64,000 bases of DNA, from positions 19,480,453 through 19,544,452 of the forward strand of contig CM054153.1 of NCBI GenBank assembly GCA_028751875.1. The letters are read 5' to 3'. The stretch comes from Rapana venosa (taxonomy: Eukaryota; Mollusca; Gastropoda; Neogastropoda; Muricidae). A model generated the notes under the pieces. It was not told the origin of the DNA, did not search any database, and saw only the letters and a program-made list of their open reading frames with translations. Below are positions 1-11,850 of the stretch, one piece after another. The position numbers were made by a program, and so were the translations under genes. Numbering within the stretch: position 1 is the stretch's first letter; each line of letters begins with the position of its first letter.

Positions 1-311
1 CGATTCCCGTTCAAGGGGATATTTTCCCCTGGAGTTAACATCAGTGCAGACTCCACTCTCCCCAAAAGTCCTTCGGATGAGACTATAAACCGAGGCCCCG
101 TGTGCGAACGTACGAAGAACATCTTGCGCACACGTTAAATCCTGTTCCGCTCTTCGTAAGAGTAGGCCATTGCGTGCCGGTGGGAACAGATGACAAAATT
201 TACAAAACCGCATACACACGGGAACTGAATGTAAAAAAGCACATAAGTGTTTATTCCATTATCCTCGATATAAAAGAATAAAATATAAAATAAAATAACA
301 TAAAATAAAAT
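1..311 (+). repeat. tRNA-derived SINE, family A (head cut by window edge)
   Basis: Begins inside the tRNA-like box B (CGATTCCC) and runs through the family body to an A-rich AAAATAAAATA tail. It matches the other family A copies, notably the near-complete copy at 14086-14454. Confidence 0.85.
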
Positions 312-679
312 GAATTTAGCGTGCAGCAAAGCAGATGTGCCGACATCATGTGATTGAGACCGTTTGATGACTGAAGGCAAAAACACAGGCTGTTGATTTT
401 TTTTTTTTTAAGGCAGGCATAGATGAAAACAAAACAAAACAAAATGTGTGAAAAGCTTATTACGCCTGCTAACTCTAGGAAAGGCAACTCTCCTTTCTTC
501 AAGAGCCATAATTCTATCCAACAAAAGCAACGGAAGACTTCAGATTGCAAGATCCCCACTAGAGGGGAGAACTAAGCGGCAATAGGTCTTTTGCCGGTGA
601 ACTAAGTCTAACACTAGATCTGGATCTAAGTGCTTAACAAATCCCCGACGACAACTTTTAGGCCAAGGCTCAACTCAAA
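312..679. other. 5' flank of the channel gene
   Basis: 368 bases between the SINE and the first recognised start codon. I see no TATA box or other clear promoter element. A T13 run lies near 398-410. Confidence 0.3.
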
Positions 680-1132
680 ATGTCGTTTCAAAATCCGAAT
701 CCACGGATTCCGTCAGACACGACCATTTTTGCCAAGGCGACGAAAGCAATGATTCAAGCCCAGGAAATGACGGCCAAACGAGTAGAAGAGGCGGTGACCG
801 GGTCAGGTGAGGTAGATGCGCTCATCAAGAAAGAACAAGAGACGGAGAAGGAAGCGAAAAGACCGAGCGCTCTAGCGTCAAAGACAGAGCTAGGCTTACC
901 GGGAGGCAAGAAGCCCGAGACGAGATTCAAATTCACAGTCCAAGACGACAGCACGGATGACGCCAGTCCGAGACCTAAGCGGAGAGATTCCTACGAAACG
1001 CCAGCTTTCCAGCGCAAGATGACGATGAGGGGCGCCATGGCTCGACCCTCTGTTTTCCTGCACCCGTTTTCGGCGAAGGGTTCCGGAACGAGCCACGAAG
1101 TCTTGGATTTCTGCCGGGAATACGACCACACT
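680..1132 (+). CDS. Channel gene exon 1: charged N-terminal extension
   Basis: Encodes residues 1-151, starting [13 protein letters not shown]. The stretch is hydrophilic, rich in Lys/Glu, with a KRRDS basophilic-kinase-like site, and has no hydrophobic leader. A stop lies in frame at 659-661, which supports the ATG at 680. The same TAG is also a possible splice acceptor (CTTTTAG then G), so an upstream exon reading in frame through 662-679 cannot be excluded. The donor chosen is ACT|GTGCGT at 1132/1133, because it is the phase-0 site that joins cleanly to exon 2. An earlier strong donor-like CAG|GTGAGG occurs at 807/808. Confidence 0.7.
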
Positions 1133-2844
1133 GTGCGTTGTTTGGTTAGGCTTAGGGATTGGTTTGACCTGGGTGGCGCGAGAGCGAGAGCGAACACACA
1201 CACATACATACGCGCGTGCACGCGTTCATTCTTTTGCCCACATAGATGCACCCTTGTGCCATTTATACGCATAGTTTTCTTCGAATTTACTTTAGATTCA
1301 ATTTTAGATCTAGCCTAGGTCATTGAAGAAAAAAACCCACCTTTTTTGGCATCGCCCTGATATTAACGCTTTAATACAACCTTGTTTTTTGTTTTTTAAT
1401 CTACGTACGCTTTCTACGTTGCGAGTCTCAGATTCAGGATCAACTGCACACGTTAACGAACCTACAGTAACAGCATGAGTTGTCCCTGGCAAATTCTGTG
1501 CCCCCCAAAAAACCCGCTGTGATAGGGAAACAAATAGCATGCAAATAGGAATGAAAAAAAGAAACCGTAATGGGTGGCGCTGCTCTTGTAGCGACCCGAC
1601 CCGCTCTTCCTGAGGAGAGCAGCCCAAATTTCGCACAGAGAAATCTGCCGTAGAATGAAAATAATGCAACTGTTTCATAAAAAGATGTTTGATGATGATG
1701 TTGTAAAGCAAAAGTGCAACTGATGCGATAGATACATTACCCCCAACTGTGTTCAATTTCTTGGGCATGAAATCTGAAATCTCTCGCCACAACAACCTGT
1801 ACAAGGTAGCAGTGTTCACATAACCCTTGTGGTCGTTAGGGAGCGAGGTGTGGAAGAGACCCCTCAACTTCTCTAGGGGCCGGTATACTGAGGGCAGCGC
1901 CCATCTCCTCTCCTCCCTCTCACTGATTTACCTTCCCTGTGCCTAAAGAGGGTAGGTACCCATTTACAGCCGCGGTGAACTGGGGGACTATTCTGAAGCC
2001 AAGGCATGTATGTTTGTCCGTCGTGTTCGACGATGACCTCCAAAACAGCAGAGGAGGCAGCTGCTGTTTCGGAAATTGGGCAGAAATTTGATTATAGTGG
2101 AGATGCCTTTCCCGCAGTACATCCCCACTCTCTCGGCCAAGTGGGCATAAGGACAGTCAGCGTTGGAGATGTTCTCCAAAGGCCAAACCAGCCCCCAGGG
2201 CTGCAGCACCTAAGGACTGCGCGAGTCAAGCCTCCTAGTCAGAGAGTCATAGTCGGTCACTAAAGACTAAGCTGTAAAGTGGAATTCCATGAATGGGAAA
2301 GCCACTGATCATACAGCCTCTCACTTTGCTGTTGCCCCCAGCGTCAATGGTTTAATCAAGAACTGTGATAAACCCCAGGCGCTGACGGCATACGAACGGT
2401 CCACCCCTCTAAGAGGTAACCACGCTCATTGCTGCTTATTTTTAGCGTGGAGAGCACGAGTGCTCTGACCACCGAGCTGTCCCGTCCCCTGTAATAATAA
2501 CCTATACTCTCCTTCAAAGTCGAAAAAAAAAATGCTCTGAAGCGGGACTATGGCTGCCTTAATAGTGAGGTAATTGTAGTCATACACGTAAGCTTCTCAT
2601 CCAGTTTGTTCTTACAGGTCTCCAGGCGTGATGAGTGAGGCAGAGTGCATAGTCTGGGAACACTCCCCCCCCCCCCCCCCCCCCCCCCCCACCACCACAC
2701 ACACATACCTAGGGTGTCGCTGTTTTTAAGCTGAGGAATGCCCAGCAAGAGATCTTGTGAATCGCGGTAGGATCTTGCAGGCACGTGGATTTAAACAGAT
2801 ATCTTCCCGCCCCACCAACCGTTTTTCTAGCTCCTGTTCAAGGA

Positions 2845-2913
<69 letters not shown>

Positions 2914-3528
2914 TCAAACTTTTATTTTCAGGTGGTACATTGTGTGTGTGTGTGTGTGTGTGCGCGCGCGCGTGCGTATGTGTGTGTATGTCAAAGTCAA
3001 ACTTTTATTTTCAGATGGTACATTGTGTGTGTGTGTGTGTGTGTTGCAGATGGCAGTAGAGGTCAAGCTGACCTTTCTGAAGATCAACGACATTGACACC
3101 CTCAGTCAGCAGTTTGAGGCTGAAGTGTATGTGCAGACCAAGTGGGAGGAACCCGCCTTCAGAGGCGTCACCCCTAAGGTTTAGGGAGTTTTGGGTTGGG
3201 TTGGGGGGTTTTTTGTGTTCGCGCGCGCGCACGCATGTGTGTGTTTTTTATCTATTTATTTATTTAGTCTTTTATATCGAGGATAATGGAATAAATGTGC
3301 TTTTTTTTTTTACATCCAGCCCCCGTGTGTATGCGATTTTGTAAATTTTGTCATCTCTTCCCACCGGCACATAATAGCCTACTCTTTCGAAAAGCGGAAC
3401 AGGATTTGACGCGTGCGCAAGATGTTCTGAATGCGTTTGCACGCGGGACCTCTCGGTTTATAGTCTCATCCGAAGGACTTTGACATTCCGTTCGATATTA
3501 TTTTTTGGTCAAACTGGGAAGAAAGGGC

Positions 3529-3567
<39 letters not shown>

Positions 3568-3978
3568 TTTTTTATTGTTTGGGGTGGGGGTGGAAGTTGT
3601 CCCTAAGTGGGAAGAGCAAACGCTAAGTCGAAACACCATGAACAGGGGAGAAAGGCTGTGTCCCAAAGCGCCTGGTAAGGGTCGTCTCCTTCCTTCCCCC
3701 CCTCTCCCCCCCCGCCCTCTCCCCCCCCTCCCCCCCCCCCCCCCCCCATCCCCTCCCCTTTCTTAAAAATGGGAATCAACCTTCTTTACTTAGTTGGTGA
3801 ATTTCGAGACTGGGTTGTTTTAGGGAGAGAGTGCTCAGTCTGTATTTCTAAATGGAAAGGTTCCTACCTTTTATGTTTTTAGTAATTTTTATGTGGGAGG
3901 GGGTAGGGAGGGTGGTGGAGTTCGGAATTGTAGTTGGCGAGTGCGCGCGCGCGCGCTCTGTGTGTGGTTGTGTGTGTG

Positions 3979-4035
<57 letters not shown>

Positions 4036-7000
4036 GTAGTGTACTGTATTGTATACCACTTCAAGTAACGGCAGATTTATCTGCGTGAAATTCGCCTCCT
4101 CTCCCCAAGGAGAGCCCGTCGCCACAAGAGCAGTGCCACCCGTTGTTGTTTTTTCTTTCCCTGTCTGCATATGTATTTGGCTTCCTATCAGACTGGGAAT
4201 TTTTCTACAGAATTTTGCCAGGGACAAATCTCTAGCTACCGTGTGTTCTTTTACGTGTACTAAATGAGTTTTGCTCACGGGACCCCGGTTTATCGTCTCC
4301 TCCAAAAGACTAGCACCCGGACCTCCACTCACAGTCTAGTGGATGAGGGAAAAGTTTCGGGCACAAACTGGAAACCCGGACGTTTTGCTTTCAAAGCAGG
4401 TGTGTTACCTCTACACTGATCCGGGCGCGTTTTATAATTTCAACCCAAACCGGATCGACCGTGAACGACTATCGGATCGACCAAGACCGACCACTAGCGA
4501 ACAACTTTCACTATCGCATATCCCACAATGCAACAGCAGAAGTCTCCGGTAGAGAAGACTGTAAACGCCATTATGAATTTGGTTGCAAGACATTTGGTTG
4601 ACAACTTTTGCTGCTGTGCATTTTCAAAATATAGCTTTTTTCGCAGTGTTTATTTGTGGTGGCATGGCAAATCTTTACAACATTGAGCTTCTAGAATTCA
4701 TTTTCCGACATAATATTGATGGTAAGTGTGTTTTGTAGATTTAAAACTTATGAAGACATTTTGAAAGTCTTACTGCACTATAAACATTGAGCCTCTGCTT
4801 GCCGATTTTTTCCCCTCCCGTACAAGATACTTCATATAGAAAACAATCACTGTTTTCAATGCAGTGATGCATTTTCATCATCAGTTCCGTATGGTAGGTG
4901 ATTAAAGAGCGGTTTTTTTAACTTTCATTTTTGTGGTGAGTGTGCATGACTTGAAGAGTTACTTCTCTTTAGGGCGGTAGTCTGTCACTGAATATAAATA
5001 GCCTGCAGGCTACACACCAGCTTTACTTTTTGCTACTTTTCCTTCAGTTTTCTTTTGAATATTATTCTTGCATTCATACTGCACATACTAAGGCATTCAT
5101 AGAAAAAAAATTAACTTTTTGTGAAAGACTAATTAGACTATCCTCAAAGCTGACGATCTGGTGTGGTTTTGCACAAAATTTGATTTGGTAGGTTTGATTT
5201 TTTTTTATAGTTAAAACTGTACCCCTTCAGCCCTGTGTCGTCTGCTAGCTTCCTAACCACAATATGTTTATGCCAGGTCAACAGTGCGGGAACACAAGCA
5301 ATCGTCATTTGATGATCATTTCCAACTTTCTCATGACTACATGGTATAGCTCTATGTCCTCAATCCCCAAGACAAGTTTACAGTGCATTTTTTCATACTT
5401 TTAAAAAATCTGATCTGTTAAAAGATTTTTTTCCGACTAGCACCACATTAGGTTACATGACACACAAGCTAAAGCAGTAGTGTAGCATTGTTATAGTCAC
5501 AAAATATAAATTATAAGCACACGTCATATGGAGTCAGAAGGGCATGGGAGGTGGTGGCCTTTGAGGAGGGAGGGAGGGTAAGGGTTTCAAGAACTGTTTT
5601 TGGTTTTATATGTGAATGGCGCCAGCTAGGGATGGAGAGGGTATGTGGGTGCATTTTTAATATTCCGTGGTGTCTGTAAGGACACTGCTTGTGTTGAGTG
5701 TGAACATAGATCAATGATCATGGTGATGTGTAAGAAGATGGCTTGTGTTGTGTGTGTGCATTTGTCATCATCATCATCATCTCTCTCCCTCCCTGGCCCC
5801 TCCCAACCCACCCACCACCAACAACAAAAGCAAGATAGTCCTGTAATCATTTTTTTTCAATTTTTTTTGTCTGGATTGGGATCCTTGACCCCTCAATACA
5901 GGAGTTGGATAACCTTCTCCCAGACGATCTGTGGGACCCTCACCTCATCATCCTTAACATTGCCGGAGAGTTTGACCAAGAGAGGCGCTCCTTCGTGGTG
6001 CGTTATGAGGAAGGCTACGAGTCTCCCGTTGTCCTGCACCGATGGCGCTTCAAGGGGCTCTTCCGCAAAGCTCTGGAGCTCCGATATTTCCCCTTCGACG
6101 TGCAAGTAGGTCTTGAAGGAGCAGGGTGGGGTAGAGGTGCAGCTTTATGTCTGATTTGGGGATTTACCAAAACAAAAAAGCCTGGTGGTTGGGATGTTAC
6201 TGTTAGGAATAATTTGTGGGATTGTAGGTTTAAGTTTGAATTCCTGAATATGTCAGCACTATATGAGTATATCTATGGTGTATATAGCAAAATTATGAAT
6301 GGAGAAGAGGTGACTGATTTAAGCAATTTCTGCACCAGAAAATTAGGATGATGGTAGCCTTGTTCTGTGTTTGTATTCATTTATAAATGAACTGGCTGTA
6401 AAATGACATGGTACAAGACTTAAAACTTGATTTTCCATTAGATTTTGTCGGTTGATATTTTAGTTTTGTTCTCTAAATTATTGATAGGTCATACAAGTGC
6501 AAACTACAAAAAATTAATTAACAGTAAAGTTTATTCTAAAAAGTGAACTTAAACAAAAGCAGTATCGGTGTCTTTAGGAACAAACAGCAATATGAAGATC
6601 AAAATATAATATTATAGTCTATAGTGTTTTATCTATGTTGTTCTAATACTTTGCAGCTTGTTAAAAACCTGATGACACGAGGATACAAGACATTTGAAAG
6701 TGTACATCTAGTCTGAATGTCGAGGTGTTGGTTGTTTTTTTTAAAGACAATGTTTTTTGTACATTTTCAGATTTGGGTGGTTTTTCTTGTAAAACATCTA
6801 GGTGTTTGTGTTTGGAGAGACAAGTATATCCTGTATGTAAATTCAGCAATATCAAGTGTATCCAATACTGGTTTGAGTATTTCTAAAAACAAATACTGAT
6901 AGTGATAGATTGCCATGACAGGTTAATGGTGATGACCAAAGTGTCCAAATGTGCATGGGTAAATGTCTATATTTTTTTTATTATGTGCTTGGGTTTTTTG

Positions 7001-10000
7001 GGGTGGTGGTGGTGGTCACATATGTGTATACTGTTGGGGGATTTGTCTTTTTTAGGTCAGGCTAAAGGGAGCTTTTGTGTAAACTTTTGTATTTAGATCT
7101 AAACAAATACGAACATGTGATGTGTAGTTTTATGTTTTCATTCATGTAATGACCAATAATCCTCTTCTTGTGTCAGGACTTGACCATTCAGCTCTCCACT
7201 GAGCGATCCTATGAAGAGATCAAGATGACCCATGACACTCACCACCTGAGTTCTGTCAACACCCGTACATTTCAGGTGAGTTGCACCCCACCCCCCACTC
7301 CAAGGTTTTCCTTCCGTTTTAAAAATTTAAAGCAGAGGACTCAGTACTGCTGGCTGGATTAACATTGGCCGGAGTTATTTTGAAGCAAGGTGGGATGAAA
7401 CAACCCATGATATTGATATGTAAAACTGAACTAAGTGTGTAAAGCTATAAATCACTGGAAAGATTAGATAACAAGCTTTTTTATGAGTGTAATTTTATAG
7501 CAGCATGTGTTTATGATTATGTTGGGAAAAAATTGCGTGTGCACGCCGATCACTGTCACGCCATCAGTGCCCCTGGTTTAATTACTTTTTGATAGACAAT
7601 GATTTTTGAAGCCTGGACAAGTCATGCTTAAGAATCTAATGTCAAATGAGTCTCTGGAGGAAAAAGCGTGACTTAAAAGAAATGTCATGAGTAGTGGTGT
7701 ATTACCAGCTGTTGACAAATCAGTTATATGTCAGGAATAAATGAATGTACATTGTTGGGATTTATAACCGTGTCATCTTGTAGTCTTTCTTTTTTTTTCT
7801 TTCCTTTTTTTTTTTTTTTTTTTTTTTTGCATATCACATTAGAACTGCAATATTGTAATAATGTAGAATGATTCATGGCACGTTTTTTTGCTGTTAAAAA
7901 AACACCCTCACTTGAGAAGTCTTAATACTTAAGCTGTGGCAACGGCCTTTGACTTTATGAGCCATACATTCATTTAAGTCAATCTGTCCCTCTACCTCGG
8001 CCCCTTCAACTCGACTCAAATCCTCCTGACTGGTTGCTGCAGGACTCCCAGGAGTGGAGCATCTACAACCACGTGCAGTGTGACTACCGCAACACCACTG
8101 TGGAGTACGCCTCCTCCACCATCCACCCCATCATCGTCTTCAGCTGCCGGGTCCGCCGCAGGGTGGGCTACTTCGTCTGGAACATCGTCTTCATCGTGGT
8201 AGGTTTCTTTGGGATTTTGTTTTCATCTATTTATTTTTTTTATTTATTCTTTTATGTCGAGGATAATGGAATAAACACATGTGCTTTTTTTACATCCAGT
8301 CCCCCGTGTGTATGCGGTTTTGTAAATTTTTGTCATTACTCGGTTAGATCTCTAGAGCTCACCAATGGTGATATTTTGCGTATCGTCTATTTTACCCATC
8401 TTTAAAGTAGCCTCATAACTGACGTCCCGGATAATGTCTAAAACGTGACACCAGTGTGAATGAGTTTTTTGTTGTTTGTTGTTTTTTTCTGCTCGTATGC
8501 AATTGCCTACTCTAATGAAATGTGGAATAAGTTTTAACATGTCTGCAAGACCTGCATGTGTTTGCTCACAGGCTATCGGTTTGTAAATCTCATTTGACAG
8601 ACTTTTGGGGGGAGTGGAATCGGTATTGATGTTAACTTGAGGGGGAAACATCCCCTGAGACGGTCTTCTTGGTGGTGGCATGAATCTGGGCTGTCAGATT
8701 GCAAGCTCATTGCTCTAACCACTAGGATTCCCTGCCACCTTGGAATTTTTTTTCATTTTTTGAAGGTGGGGGTGGATATATACCCCTTCAGTGCCAAAGA
8801 TAAACATAAATTTATGTTCGGGGATGTAATCAGAGTTTTCCTAACTATAACTGCAGACAGACGTGAATAATCTACATTACATTAAAGATTTTACGTAATG
8901 ACTGATTTCCCCTTAATTCCTTAAAAGAGTTGCTAGGACATGGCGCTCAAATGTGGTGGTGTTTTGGGTTTTTAGGCATTGAGTCATGGGCAAGTTGAAC
9001 CTGGTTGGAGTTCTCTACATCAGCTTGAATTATTCATGAATCAGCGTTGTATGTCTTGGAAGGCCTGTCAAAATGAAAATTCCATCCCTTTCTATTCTTG
9101 TTCAAAACATCACACACTTGTACTTTCGCACATATATCTTTTTTTTATATATATAATTATAAAAGATCTCTAACTGGACTATAGGCAATCATATCCCATT
9201 TATTAGTCAATCCCCAGTCATGGAAGAAGGGTTTGTTGACAAGTAGTCGTTTTTGTTTGTTTTTTCTTTATTACTTCTCCCTTGCAGGCTCAGGCCAGCA
9301 CAGTGATATGACTGTGGCAGCTCCTTTCCAAGCAGACTTAACAGTTGCCTGTGAGGTTTTTATCAGGTCTCTTCACAAGCCATTTGAAGATGCTGACTGG
9401 ATTTTTTTTTTTTTGGGGGGGGGGGGTATTTTTTTTAATTAGGTTGTGTTAGGTATTTTTGGCATGAAACTTTGTTTCCCAGCTTCTTGTGTTTTAAAAT
9501 GCTGTTTAAAGAGTTGAATTCAAGACCAGAAATCTCTGAAAAAGAATTGTGTGTGCTTATACCTTAAAGCAAACTGTTGTCGGTTACATAGTTTAAGGTT
9601 ACTTCAATATTTTTTCCTGGCTGGAATTACTTTCAGCGGTTTCTCTCTGTTATGTTACACAGTTCATCAGTTCATTCATCTAGTCACCCATTCATCCATC
9701 TACTCATCCATCCATTCCTCAGTTTTTCTCATTCCTTCCTTCCCTCCTGCTTTCCCCAGTTCCTGGTGTTGATATTGTCGCTGCTGTCAGTGGCGGTGGA
9801 ACCGACGACCCCTGACCGCTTGGCCAGCACCATGACCTTGTTCTTGACCATGGTGGCCTTCAAGCTGGTGGTCAAGCAGTCCCTCCCCACCATCTCCTAC
9901 CTCACCTACCTCGTCAGTATGGCAGTAGTGTATTCTAGTCTCTCTGTGTGTGTGGGGTGGGGGTGGGATCTGTATGTACCTCCTGTTTTGATTTTCTTTC

Positions 10001-11789
10001 TGCTTGTTCTGTTTTTGGTTTTTTGTTGTTTTTGGGGGGGGGGGGGGGGGGGGGGATGCCAGAGTTGTATTGTGTGGTGCTGTGAATGTGTGGTTGTGTT
10101 GTATTGTTGGTGGTGTTGTGTGGTTGTGTGATTGTTGTGTGGTGGTGTTTTGTACATTTTTGTTGTATTGTGGCTGTATTGTATTGTAATGCTCTGTACT
10201 GTATGCCACTTTGTCACAGCAGATTTCTCTGCGTAAAATTCAGGCCACCTTCTCTTATTTGGAGGGGGGGGGGGGATGTCACCATAAGAACAGTGCCACT
10301 TTTCCCCCCACTGTCTGATATATATTTATTTTCCTATGGAAGTGGCCTCTTTTTTTCCCTACATGTTTACCCAGAGACAGCTTGCCGTGGGTTCTTTTAC
10401 GAGAAGTAAATAGAAGTTGCCCAAATTCCATGTTCACTGCGATTCGCATCAAATCTTCAGTTCTCCACATGGAGCTGTGACCAGTTTGTTTCATTGTGTT
10501 TGGAGGTCATTGTGGGGCGCACTGCATTGAAGCTTCCAGGCAGTAGCATGTCTTCAGCAAGTGAACTAGGCAGAGTACATCCCTCTCCACAGGTGGCAAG
10601 GCTGCCTGTGTGGGTATGTTGATGTCCTGCATGCCACCGGTCATAGCTGGGCTTGTCATGACGGCAGGGTTGTCAGTGTATGCAACCTGTGCTGTAAGTG
10701 TTTGCACATTGCACCTTGGTTTTTAGGATCTCAGTGCAAAGGACTTGCAGAGAAATGGAAACAGAACCTGTGTTAACTCCAGAGAGAAACAAAGAGATGT
10801 ACTGACCTCCATCAAAACTTGCATTGTGGTGTATTGTATTGAAATAATCATCGTGCTTTTTTGACACTGTAATCTGGTTATGATGAATTAAGTGGAAAGG
10901 TAGGCGTCCTCAGCACAGGTCTAGTTTTTGTGACCTTGAGAAATACAATATTTTGCCATTTAATGGACGGGTGTTTTTTCCACATTGGCAGTGTCAGATA
11001 TCTGAAGGGAGAGGATGATGATGTGTTGAACTTGAGGTAAATGTTACTGGAGTTGCTAAAACTGAATAAGGTAACCAAGCTGGGCCAGACTTGTCAGGCA
11101 CTTAATGGTAGCGCAACACATTTTCGCTCATATGACCGACAAACAGTAGTTTGCTTCTGAGTGTTTGACGAAGGAGGTGATAGCCTTGACATGGCCTTCA
11201 TGGTTGATGGGGCTGTAGACAACGTGAAATGAAATGAAATTTAAGCTGGTCACCCTGAGCATGTTACCGTAAGAGCAGCAAAATTTTCCTGTCTGGGCAT
11301 GTATTTGTTTTTTATGAGAGTGGCTTTTTACTACACAATTTTGCTAGGGACCACACTTTCATTGCCATGGGTTCTTTTAAACGCACTGGACACATGTTGC
11401 ACACAGGACCACAGTTTATCCCATCTCACCCGAAAGCTAGCACCTGGACCTACCACTCAAAAGATAGGGAACATTCAGGCTCAAACAGGAATCGAACCCA
11501 CAACTACTTGTTTTCTAGGCGGGTGCATTACCTCAAGACCACCAAATGGACTTTACTGTATGTGGATGGTTTTGGGCAGGACATCTACGTGCTGGGGTCG
11601 TTGATGTACCTGGTACTGTACGCCATGGAAAATTGCGCCATGATCTCGCTGGGTCGCTGGATGGATCACGAGCTGGTGGAGGCCTATGACGAGTTCTTCT
11701 GCATGTTTCTGGGCGCTCTGCTCACCCTGGCCCATCTGGCCTTTATTGTCCATGTCCAAGTCACGGTGAGTTGTGGAGGGCTGAGAGTC

Positions 11790-11850
<61 letters not shown>

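Larger units (their letters stand above)
1133..3049 (+). other. Channel gene intron 1, repeat-rich
   Basis: Contains a SINE family B fragment (1478-1672), repeat D (about 1808-1960, inverted copy at 12985-13110), an unassigned repeat-like block about 1985-2500 ending in a tRNA-like sequence (box A-like segment on the minus strand near 2460-2490), a C30 run (2661-2690) and (GT)n arrays ending at the exon 2 acceptor. Confidence 0.6.
3179..5901 (+). other. Channel gene intron 2
   Basis: Holds SINE A (3249-3483), (GT)n (3531-3562), a C-rich tract (3696-3757), (TG)n (3961-4033), SINE B (4040-4418), a GGATCGACC-rich 100-base patch (4450-4500) and repeat F (about 5009-5292). No supported exon. Confidence 0.6.
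6106..9759 (+). other. Channel gene introns 3 to 5 (around exons 4 and 5)
   Basis: Introns 6106-7176, 7276-8042 and 8199-9759 are AT-rich. The last contains a split SINE A (8222-8340 and about 8500-8740), a poly-T/poly-G run near 9402-9437 and short CATC repeats at 9660-9720. No other gene evidence. Confidence 0.5.
9913..11579 (+). other. Channel gene intron 6, repeat-rich
   Basis: Contains a G20-class run (10036-10056), SINE B (10190-10412), repeat H (about 10500-10700), unassigned sequence with no clear feature (10710-11230) and a second SINE B (11232-11552) ending close to the exon 7 acceptor. Confidence 0.6.

Noticed and set aside
135..559. Minus-strand open frames in the 5' region
   Set aside because: Lie in SINE family A and A-rich tail sequence.
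807..812. Strong donor-like CAG|GTGAGG inside exon 1
   Set aside because: Using it would shift the phase into exon 2 and drop protein-like sequence that stays open to 1132.
1310..1867. 185-codon minus-strand open frame
   Set aside because: Covers a SINE B fragment and repeat D; no protein resemblance.
3595..3680. [12 protein letters not shown] open frame resembling the WEEP segment of exon 2
   Set aside because: Only four residues match, no good acceptor precedes it, and exon 2 to exon 3 already joins in phase with family-consistent sequence.
2849..4088. Long Cys-Val or Thr-His repeat frames
   Set aside because: Translations of (GT)n/(CA)n microsatellites.
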